A DNA stretch of 5,395 nt, from NCBI GenBank assembly GCA_021772875.1, contig JAJFLD010000207.1, positions 1 through 5,395 of the forward strand, given 5' to 3'. The notes beneath the pieces are model-generated. The model was not told where the DNA came from. It saw only the letters and a list, made by a program, of their open reading frames with translations, and made no database searches. The DNA is from Ghiorsea sp. (GTDB lineage: Bacteria > Pseudomonadota > Zetaproteobacteria > Mariprofundales > Mariprofundaceae). Below, in pieces: positions 1-5,395 of the stretch. A program made the translations under genes and the position numbers. Within the stretch, counting starts at the first letter, position 1, and each line of letters begins with the position of its first letter.

Positions 1-214
1 ATTTTGTGCGACATGCATCCATCACGTCATACGTTTCTTGCGGCAAACGGCCTGTATCCAATGTGATTACTCTGATCTCGAGATCATGTTTTGCAATCAA
101 ATCCAACAGCACCACGTCTTCTGCACCAAAGCTACAAGCAAACACAACTTCACCTTGATACTCAGCACTTGCTTGTTTAAGCAACGTTATAGTTTGTTCT
201 ACCTTATCCAACAC
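1..214 (-). CDS. cysH: Phosphoadenylyl-/adenylyl-sulfate reductase (CysH), 5' part only
   Basis: This is the first 71 codons of a gene cut by the left edge of the window. CysH enzymes are cytoplasmic and reduce APS or PAPS to sulfite with thioredoxin or a similar thiol donor. The visible part shows the nucleotide-binding loop of the family, SFGAEDVVLLDLI (about residues 28-40), and the LDTGRLPQETYD motif (about 52-63). The SFGAEDVV and LDTGRL forms resemble the APS-using, iron-sulfur branch more than E. coli PAPS reductase, but the Cys-Cys pairs that would settle this lie outside the window. I chose the GTG at 214 because an AAAGG sequence lies 8 bases upstream; the adjacent TTG at 211 or the GTG at 223 are alternatives. 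An in-frame TGA at 232-230, which is the stop of the preceding gene, rules out a longer start. The 15-base gap to that gene argues for one operon. Family is confident; substrate class is inferred. Confidence 0.9.
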   Translation of the reverse strand, partial: MLDKVEQTITLLKQASAEYQGEVVFACSFGAEDVVLLDLIAKHDLEIRVITLDTGRLPQETYDVMDACRTK

Positions 215-222
215 AACATCCA

Positions 223-227
223 CCTTT
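223..227 (-). promoter_or_regulatory. Ribosome binding site of cysH
   Basis: On the minus strand AAAGG ends 8 bases before the GTG at 214. It lies in the 15-base gap after the stop of the transporter fusion gene and is what favours GTG 214 over the other non-ATG candidates nearby. Confidence 0.5.
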
Positions 228-229
228 CT

Positions 230-2857
230 TCATCCATACGTCAAACCAATCATAGGCCACCAAAACTCCACCATGATTAAAAACAATAACAGTGCCGAAA
301 CAGAAAGCACCATACCATATTTCAGCATATCTGCCGACTTCACATAGCCACTGGCAAAAATCATCGCATTGGGTGGTGTCCCCATGGGTAACATAAAAGC
401 AAACCCCGCGATAATACCAATGGTTAAAGCCATGAACTCAGCATCTATTTGCGCTGCAATACCCACAGGAATTGCAATGGGCAAAACAATCGCCACAGCC
501 GCGGCATTGCTCACTGTCTCCGTGAAAATCAAAGTAATCAACACCAACAAAGCAATCAAAGCCAAACCCAATAAGTCGCCAGGAATCAAATGGTGCGCCA
601 ACCAAGTTGCAGCACCTGTATCCGAAAGGGCTTTGCCAATAGCAATGGCGCCGCCATACATCAGGATAACACCCCATTGCACATGCCGCTCAATTTCAGA
701 CCATCGCACCAAACGAAATGTAAACATCAATACCACACTCACCAGTGCAATACTGGCCAAGGCATCAGCATGACCCGCAAACATCCACGCTACGACAGTA
801 CCTAACATCAACACACTCATCAACCAAGCTTTCAGCGTAAAACCACCCAGTTCTAAACGGCGCTCAGCAAACACCTCTTGCACGGTTTGCATATCAAGAT
901 TCACGCGTGAAGTCATGCGATTTAACAACCATGCAGCAATCATCAACACACCTATGACCAAAGGGAAAGCAGCCAATGTCCACTGAAAAAATGAAAAACT
1001 TTTACCCGTCAGCTCATCAACCAATGCCAAAGCCAAAGGACCGCGCGCCCCACCCAGCAATGTCGCCACCCCGCCAATGATTGCCCCCCATGCCAAAGCA
1101 AAAAAAATGGCCTGAGCATAGATATGTCCTTTTTTCAAACCCAAGCTGCGTACAATTTCCCAAGCGATTGGTAGAAAAAGTGCTGCCACGGCATGTTCAG
1201 GCATGATACAAGCCATCAACGCAGGCAGCAGTAACATCGCCATTAAAATACGTTTCGCACTGTTCCCGGCATATTTTAGCGCCATCAATGCCAAACGTTC
1301 GGAGAGTCCGCTTTGCATCACACCTGCTACCAACATAAAGGCCCCAAGGATGAAAAATACAGCGGGGTTACCAAAAAACTTAAACACTTCCCCTGCGCCA
1401 AACACACCAAATATGGGTAGTAAAGCAATGCCCAAAAGGGAAGTAATCGCCAGTGGTAAAAGCTGGGTTACCCACAAGACCAGACACAAAACAAAAATGA
1501 GCAACGATCGGTAACCTGCTTCGGATAGGCCCTCAGGTATAGTGGAGCCCATAGCAAAAAAGAAAAGCAAGGTAATCACAAGCATTGCAACAAAAGGTTT
1601 CGCTTCTGCCACAGCTAATTGGTGTATAGGTTTGGATGTCTTTTCTTGCGCATCACGCACACGCAAAAAACGACGCACACCATCTAACCAGCCATCAATA
1701 TGCCGCCCAATCGAAGATACACCCCAACGGGTTACCAATGTTGCTTTTCGACTGCTATCCAGTACACCACTTTCCATTGGTGTCAGCACTCTACCCATAT
1801 CACGCAAGCGATGGCCAGGAAGGCCTGAAGCTTCAATCAATTCATACTGTTGCAGCAATACATTCTCAATGGCATCCAAGGTTGGAATCATCTGCTCAGC
1901 CAGCGGCGTTCCAGGCAATGGCCGAAAAGGAATCAGCAAGGGTACAACACCTTTTTCCACCAACGCTTTCATGCCTGCAATTGTATTATTCTCAGTTTCC
2001 AAACCCACTATCAAATGACTAACAACAGTGCCTGGGCGAAATATTTTGCGGGCATGTTCAAGGGCACGCCATACAGCGTCTTGCCCACCCAAATCTTGTT
2101 TTCCTGGGCAGACTTCGGCAAAACGACTTTCATCAAAGACTTCAAGATTACAAATGAAAATATCCAACCCCGAAGCATACAGGGCATCAATCACGGTTAA
2201 ATCTTTCGGCGCTACTGTTTCTAAAGCAATTTGCCTATGTCCCAAATGACGACGCAGCAGGGCAATGACAGGTAACAGTTGTGATAGACCGACATCATCA
2301 CTTGGCGAAAAACCATTATATAAATAAACCGTATCAACTTCCCGTTCTGCAAGTGCTGCCAAAACCACTTCAACCAATTCAAGCGGGTCACGCAAAGGTG
2401 GTTGAGCATCATTGAGCATGGAGTCGTATTGGCAATAGGCACAAGCTTTATCTTGCTGGGCAAAAAAACCGCAGCCCATAAACGGCTGCAAAATAAGCAG
2501 TTTATCATGCAATGAGGCAAAACTGCCCATGCGTGAACCTTTGCGGGTTAGTTTTTTATAAAATTCAGGCGCTTGAACAAGTTCAACCACTTCAATTTCA
2601 CCGCCACATTCCAAGGTTGCTTTGTTTCCTTCAAGTGATTGCAAAGAAAATCCGCTATCTTGGGTATAAGGAAGACCCACAGGCACTGAACAAAAATGAC
2701 CACTGGGCAAACGTAAATCAAGCACAGTTTCTACACCATTGGTTTGTGCCAACCAGCGTGAAGCACCCTTCAAACCATCGGGCAGCGCCAGACCACGGCT
2801 CACCAAAGATAATTTGGTGCGCCCCGGATTGGAGAAAGGATGAAGATCATCTTGCAT
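230..2857 (-). CDS. Radical SAM domain fused to SLC13/DASS-family membrane transporter
   Basis: This single uninterrupted 875-residue frame joins two domains. Residues about 1-400 are soluble and resemble radical SAM enzymes: Cys129-X9-Cys139-X2-Cys142 is the likely [4Fe-4S]/SAM site, with a non-canonical first spacing (usual CX3CX2C). Further blocks (ETVAPKDL 213-220, CPGK 250-253, LIVGLE 282-287, PFRPLPGT 310-317) recall the MSMEG_0568-type radical SAM family, whose chemistry I cannot state. Residues about 420-875 have many hydrophobic segments and SLC13 hallmarks in the second half: TETVSNAAAVAIVLP (779-793) and MGTPPN (825-830). SLC13 proteins are inner-membrane, usually Na+-coupled importers of sulfate or dicarboxylates. 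The matching first-half sites read PEH (553-555) and GGARG (602-606) rather than SNT and G-T/S-PPN. A cytoplasmic N-terminus, usual for SLC13, would put the radical SAM domain in the cytosol. The ATG starts 8 bases after the upstream stop behind a weak AAAG, suggesting translational coupling. Lying between sulfite reductase and cysH, sulfate or another sulfur oxyanion is an inferred substrate. Domain calls are firm; function is open. Confidence 0.88.
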   Translation of the reverse strand: MQDDLHPFSNPGRTKLSLVSRGLALPDGLKGASRWLAQTNGVETVLDLRLPSGHFCSVPVGLPYTQDSGFSLQSLEGNKATLECGGEIEVVELVQAPEFYKKLTRKGSRMGSFASLHDKLLILQPFMGCGFFAQQDKACAYCQYDSMLNDAQPPLRDPLELVEVVLAALAEREVDTVYLYNGFSPSDDVGLSQLLPVIALLRRHLGHRQIALETVAPKDLTVIDALYASGLDIFICNLEVFDESRFAEVCPGKQDLGGQDAVWRALEHARKIFRPGTVVSHLIVGLETENNTIAGMKALVEKGVVPLLIPFRPLPGTPLAEQMIPTLDAIENVLLQQYELIEASGLPGHRLRDMGRVLTPMESGVLDSSRKATLVTRWGVSSIGRHIDGWLDGVRRFLRVRDAQEKTSKPIHQLAVAEAKPFVAMLVITLLFFFAMGSTIPEGLSEAGYRSLLIFVLCLVLWVTQLLPLAITSLLGIALLPIFGVFGAGEVFKFFGNPAVFFILGAFMLVAGVMQSGLSERLALMALKYAGNSAKRILMAMLLLPALMACIMPEHAVAALFLPIAWEIVRSLGLKKGHIYAQAIFFALAWGAIIGGVATLLGGARGPLALALVDELTGKSFSFFQWTLAAFPLVIGVLMIAAWLLNRMTSRVNLDMQTVQEVFAERRLELGGFTLKAWLMSVLMLGTVVAWMFAGHADALASIALVSVVLMFTFRLVRWSEIERHVQWGVILMYGGAIAIGKALSDTGAATWLAHHLIPGDLLGLALIALLVLITLIFTETVSNAAAVAIVLPIAIPVGIAAQIDAEFMALTIGIIAGFAFMLPMGTPPNAMIFASGYVKSADMLKYGMVLSVSALLLFLIMVEFWWPMIGLTYG

Positions 2858-2865
2858 GCTTTTCT

Positions 2866-5202
2866 TTAAATGGCTGATATTTTTTCAACCACAATACGCC
2901 ACTGCGTATCAGAAAGTTGTTCTTTGAGGTGTACTTTTTGCCCTTGTTCCTCCAAAGACAATGGTACATTTTCAATGGGCTCACCATCATCAAGAATGAC
3001 TTCCAATTGTGCCCCTATAGACATGGTTGAAAGTTTAATTTTTGTTTTGACAAAATTCATAGGACAAGCCACACCAGATAAATCCAAAGTGATTATATTT
3101 GTATCACTTTCTGGCTTTGTTTCTTCAACCTTGGCGACTGCCACGTCAGGCACTGCGGCAAAACGTTTCTCGGCCAAAGCCAACCATGCCACTTGCGCAT
3201 CACGAAGCTTAAGTATGCCAGCACCAGGCTCTGAGAAATCAATGCTCATCATCGCACCTTGTACGGCATTAAAATGTTTACTCACCTCTGCATCTGTTGA
3301 AGCATGTCCAAGCAACAAACCAAAAACCTCGGCATCATCTTCAGGCGCTTCGCCAAAGGGCACCAAAAATGCTCGCGCCAAAGAAATAGTAGAGCGACGT
3401 AGTGCACCTTGGGCATCTGTCCAGAACATGGCATCGATATGTGCCTTGGCAATCATCAACTCATATTCAGCTTCAGAAATCAAAGCATCAGACATACTCA
3501 ATACCGCACCAGCACATTCACCTTTTTTATTGCCTTTGGTGTTAAAAGCTTCGTTTTCGCTCCAGTCGTAAATCAAACCATCCACTTCACCGACATCGGC
3601 TTTAAACGGTGCTAAAATATCAGCCAAACCTTCTTTGCCCAAACGCGCTGCCCAATCATGCACAGACTCTTCATTTTGACGTGTATCTTTATAACTATTC
3701 AACACAGCAATGCCTGCCTCAGGCGCATGTTTGGCTGGAATGGCTTCGGAAGCAAAGGCAAACGGCTGCCCTGCAACACCAGAACCACCAACGTGCAACT
3801 GATAATGGGGCACGGCTTGACCCGCCACTTTTTTCGCCATGCCATGAAAACCCAAATCAGCAATATGATGACGGCCACAAGAATGCTGGCAACCTGATGC
3901 TTTCACTGTGATACCAGCTAACGTTTTATCTTGTTTTAAATCAACCATCAATGGCTGCAATGCTGCTGCCAAACCACGGCTTGATGTGATGCCCAATCTG
4001 CATGTTTCTGTACCAGGGCACGCTGTAATATCTGAAATACCACGTGCATACGAAGCACGAATATCGGCATTACCCAAAATTTCAATCACATCATCCACTT
4101 TTGATGGATCCACATCCACAATCACCATGCCCTGCTCTGTGGTTACGCGTAATTCATCCGTGCCACCCAAACGAGCAGCTTGTGCCACAGCACGACATTG
4201 CAACGGTGTTAAATCACCACGAAAGATATTAAGCAACACAGCCAATTTACCATTATGCTGTTGTACAATCCCATCTTCAGAAAACGGCATCACATCCGTT
4301 GGCGTACGCCAGTTGGTATCGGCATAGGTTACAGCTGTTACAGTTTTTTCAATTACGGCACGTTGTTTTTTGTATTCTTCAATAAAACCTTCTGCACCTA
4401 ACTTCTGCATCACATATTTCATGCGTGCTCTAGCGCGGCGTTTACGATCTGAGAATTTGAAATGAATGCGCATCAAGGCTTCGCCCACCACCAACACTTC
4501 TGATTCTTCAATAAATGATTCCAACGCAATGGCTTGTACAGGCTGCGATGATAAGCCACCCGCTGCCCACACTTTAAAACCTGCTTTACCATCTTTGTGA
4601 GTGGCGATAAAACCAATGTCATGCATGCCTGATAAACCACAATCGGTTTCACAGCCTGAAAAAGTCACTTTAAACTTACGTGGGAATTGTTGTGCCAAAG
4701 GATGGCGCAAGAAATACTCTGCAAACTTAGCTGCATGCGCAGTCACATTGGCATGTTCTGCGGGGCATTTGCCCGCTAAAAAACAAGTTGAAACATTACG
4801 CACAGTATTACCACATGCTTCACGTGTCGTAATGCCTGCGGCATCGAGTTTACGCAAGAAAGGCACTACATTTTTCAAAGCTACAAAGTTGGCCTGAATA
4901 TCTTGGCGGGTAGTAATGTGTGCAACCTTTTCAGGGGCTTGTGTCAGTGTGCCATCTGTTGGCAGCTCACCTGCATACAACTCCACACATTCACCCAACA
5001 CTTCCAATTGGGCTGGTGTTAATACGCCTCCCGGCAATTTGGCGCGCAACATTTGCACACCTTCCTGCCGCTGGCCATACACACCCATTTGCAAGCGAAA
5101 TGGCGTAAAACGTTCTTCCGCCATAGTGCCTGCTTTAAATGCTTGATAACCCGCCTCAAACTCATCTACATCTGTTGTTTCTGTAAACTTATATGTTGTC
5201 AT
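2866..5202 (-). CDS. Siroheme nitrite/sulfite reductase (CysI-like) with C-terminal TusA domain
   Basis: This 778-residue protein probably reduces sulfite to sulfide by six electrons in the cytoplasm. The N-terminal half has TTRQ (97-100), ACGNTVRNV (129-137) and PRKFK (174-178); Arg99, Arg135, Lys176 and Lys178 match the four anion-binding residues of E. coli CysI. The second half carries the [4Fe-4S]/siroheme ligands as Cys395-X5-Cys401 and Cys438-X3-Cys442. Residues about 505-695 are a largely helical region I cannot assign. Residues about 703-778 form a TusA/SirA-like domain (LDLSGVACPMNFVKTK) with Cys713 as the presumed sulfur-carrying residue; the motif is CPMN rather than CPxP. I start at the ATG at 5202, behind AAAGGGG. 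The frame stays open upstream to an ATG at 5283, but those 27 extra residues (including FVSLCLCG) come from the inverted repeat and have no family resemblance. No flavoprotein partner is visible, so ferredoxin may be the donor (inferred). The cysH neighbour favours sulfite over nitrite, but sequence alone does not exclude nitrite. Confidence 0.92.
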   Translation of the reverse strand: MTTYKFTETTDVDEFEAGYQAFKAGTMAEERFTPFRLQMGVYGQRQEGVQMLRAKLPGGVLTPAQLEVLGECVELYAGELPTDGTLTQAPEKVAHITTRQDIQANFVALKNVVPFLRKLDAAGITTREACGNTVRNVSTCFLAGKCPAEHANVTAHAAKFAEYFLRHPLAQQFPRKFKVTFSGCETDCGLSGMHDIGFIATHKDGKAGFKVWAAGGLSSQPVQAIALESFIEESEVLVVGEALMRIHFKFSDRKRRARARMKYVMQKLGAEGFIEEYKKQRAVIEKTVTAVTYADTNWRTPTDVMPFSEDGIVQQHNGKLAVLLNIFRGDLTPLQCRAVAQAARLGGTDELRVTTEQGMVIVDVDPSKVDDVIEILGNADIRASYARGISDITACPGTETCRLGITSSRGLAAALQPLMVDLKQDKTLAGITVKASGCQHSCGRHHIADLGFHGMAKKVAGQAVPHYQLHVGGSGVAGQPFAFASEAIPAKHAPEAGIAVLNSYKDTRQNEESVHDWAARLGKEGLADILAPFKADVGEVDGLIYDWSENEAFNTKGNKKGECAGAVLSMSDALISEAEYELMIAKAHIDAMFWTDAQGALRRSTISLARAFLVPFGEAPEDDAEVFGLLLGHASTDAEVSKHFNAVQGAMMSIDFSEPGAGILKLRDAQVAWLALAEKRFAAVPDVAVAKVEETKPESDTNIITLDLSGVACPMNFVKTKIKLSTMSIGAQLEVILDDGEPIENVPLSLEEQGQKVHLKEQLSDTQWRIVVEKISAI

Positions 5203-5207
5203 AACGA

Positions 5208-5214
5208 CCCCTTT
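5208..5214 (-). promoter_or_regulatory. Ribosome binding site of the sulfite reductase gene
   Basis: AAAGGGG on the minus strand sits 5 bases before the ATG at 5202. It decides the start against the upstream in-frame ATG at 5283, whose leader peptide would be encoded by repeat DNA. Confidence 0.7.
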
Positions 5215-5219
5215 ATTCA

Positions 5220-5358
5220 AACCACAAAGACACAAAGACACAAAGGCTCGAAGTTTCAGGCAATCTTTGTCTTTTTCCTTCATAATCTAAGTTTTCCAAA
5301 TGCTTTCCACCAAAACACCGCACACTTTAACTCTTTGTGCCTTCGTGTCTTTGTGGTT
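5220..5358. repeat. Long inverted repeat in the operon leader, possible palindromic intergenic or MITE-like element
   Basis: Two 26-base arms, 5220-5245 and the reverse complement of 5358-5333, match at 24 of 26 positions (by eye). Each begins AACCACAAAGACAC from the outside. The 87 bases between them hold a degenerate copy of the same theme (CTTTGTCTTTTTCCTT, 5265-5280) and no gene. Similar ACCACAAAGACAC-type units are, to my knowledge, widespread intergenic repeats in proteobacterial genomes. There is no transposase. If transcription starts beyond 5358 the RNA could fold into a long stem ending 5 bases from the ribosome binding site. Whether this is a mobile element, a regulatory hairpin or both cannot be told from one copy. 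Confidence 0.75.
5223..5246. repeat. Three tandem 8-base units, CACAAAGA
   Basis: CACAAAGA, CACAAAGA and CACAAAGG follow one another without a gap inside the left arm of the inverted repeat. The opposite arm holds the diverged form CACAAAGA, CACGAAGG, CACAAAGA, which suggests the element grew by unit duplication or drifts by slippage. Confidence 0.75.
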
Positions 5359-5395
5359 ACAAAAAATTATTCGCCGAACTTCAATTCACAGGCTT

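Larger units (their letters stand above)
5203..5395 (-). other. Non-coding leader upstream of the operon
   Basis: These 193 bases hold the inverted repeat, the ribosome binding site and about 37 bases beyond the repeat (5359-5395), which are A/T-rich near 5361-5371. I see no convincing gene, terminator or riboswitch. The promoter is probably here or just beyond the right edge, but no sigma-70 pair is good enough to call. Confidence 0.5.

Noticed and set aside
38..280. 80-residue plus-strand reading frame
   Set aside because: It lies antisense to cysH and the end of the transporter gene and has no recognisable protein character.
1594..1657. Two separate genes (radical SAM and transporter) instead of a fusion
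   Set aside because: The frame continues without a stop through residues 400-422, and I see no clear ribosome binding site with a start codon at the domain junction.
2870..3571. 233-residue plus-strand reading frame and other long antisense frames across both large genes
   Set aside because: They are mirror frames of well-supported minus-strand genes; their Ser/Thr/Ala-rich make-up follows from the codon use of the opposite strand.
5203..5283. 27-residue N-terminal extension of the reductase from the ATG at 5283
   Set aside because: It is translated repeat DNA, resembles no reductase N-terminus and has a weaker start context than the ATG at 5202 behind AAAGGGG.
5284..5313. Possible minus-strand promoter: TTGGTG (5313-5308), 18 bases, TAGATT (5289-5284)
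   Set aside because: Both boxes match the sigma-70 consensus poorly and the pair lies inside the inverted repeat spacer; chance is a sufficient explanation.
5213..5372. TTATTC on both sides of the inverted repeat (5213-5218 and 5367-5372) as a target-site duplication
   Set aside because: The right copy is 8 bases away from the arm, and a 6-base match in A/T-rich DNA is likely by chance.

Overview
The window reads as part of a sulfur-assimilation operon of a Gram-negative bacterium, probably a proteobacterium. The base composition is moderate, with a T/G-rich coding strand. I cannot name the genus from sequence alone; a zeta-, beta- or gammaproteobacterial autotroph or iron/sulfur oxidiser would fit, but that is a guess. 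All genes lie on the minus strand, so the operon reads from high to low coordinates and is tightly packed.

Layout in order of transcription. (1) Positions 5395-5203 are non-coding: the operon leader. It carries a long imperfect inverted repeat (5220-5358) built from ACCACAAAGACAC-type units, ending just before the ribosome binding site. (2) 5202-2866 encodes a 778-residue siroheme/[4Fe-4S] nitrite/sulfite reductase with an extra helical region and a C-terminal TusA-like sulfur-carrier domain. (3) After 8 bases, 2857-230 encodes an 875-residue protein that fuses an N-terminal radical SAM domain to a complete-looking C-terminal SLC13/DASS-type membrane transporter. (4) After 15 bases, 214-1 is the 5' part of cysH (APS/PAPS reductase), which runs off the left edge.

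How they may work together: CysH reduces activated sulfate to sulfite, the siroheme enzyme reduces sulfite to sulfide, and the fused TusA domain could accept or hand on the reduced sulfur. The SLC13 half of the middle protein is a natural candidate for importing sulfate or a related anion. The role of its radical SAM half is unknown, and this fusion is the most intriguing item in the window. No CysJ-type flavoprotein, ATP sulfurylase or siroheme synthase gene is visible here; they may lie outside.
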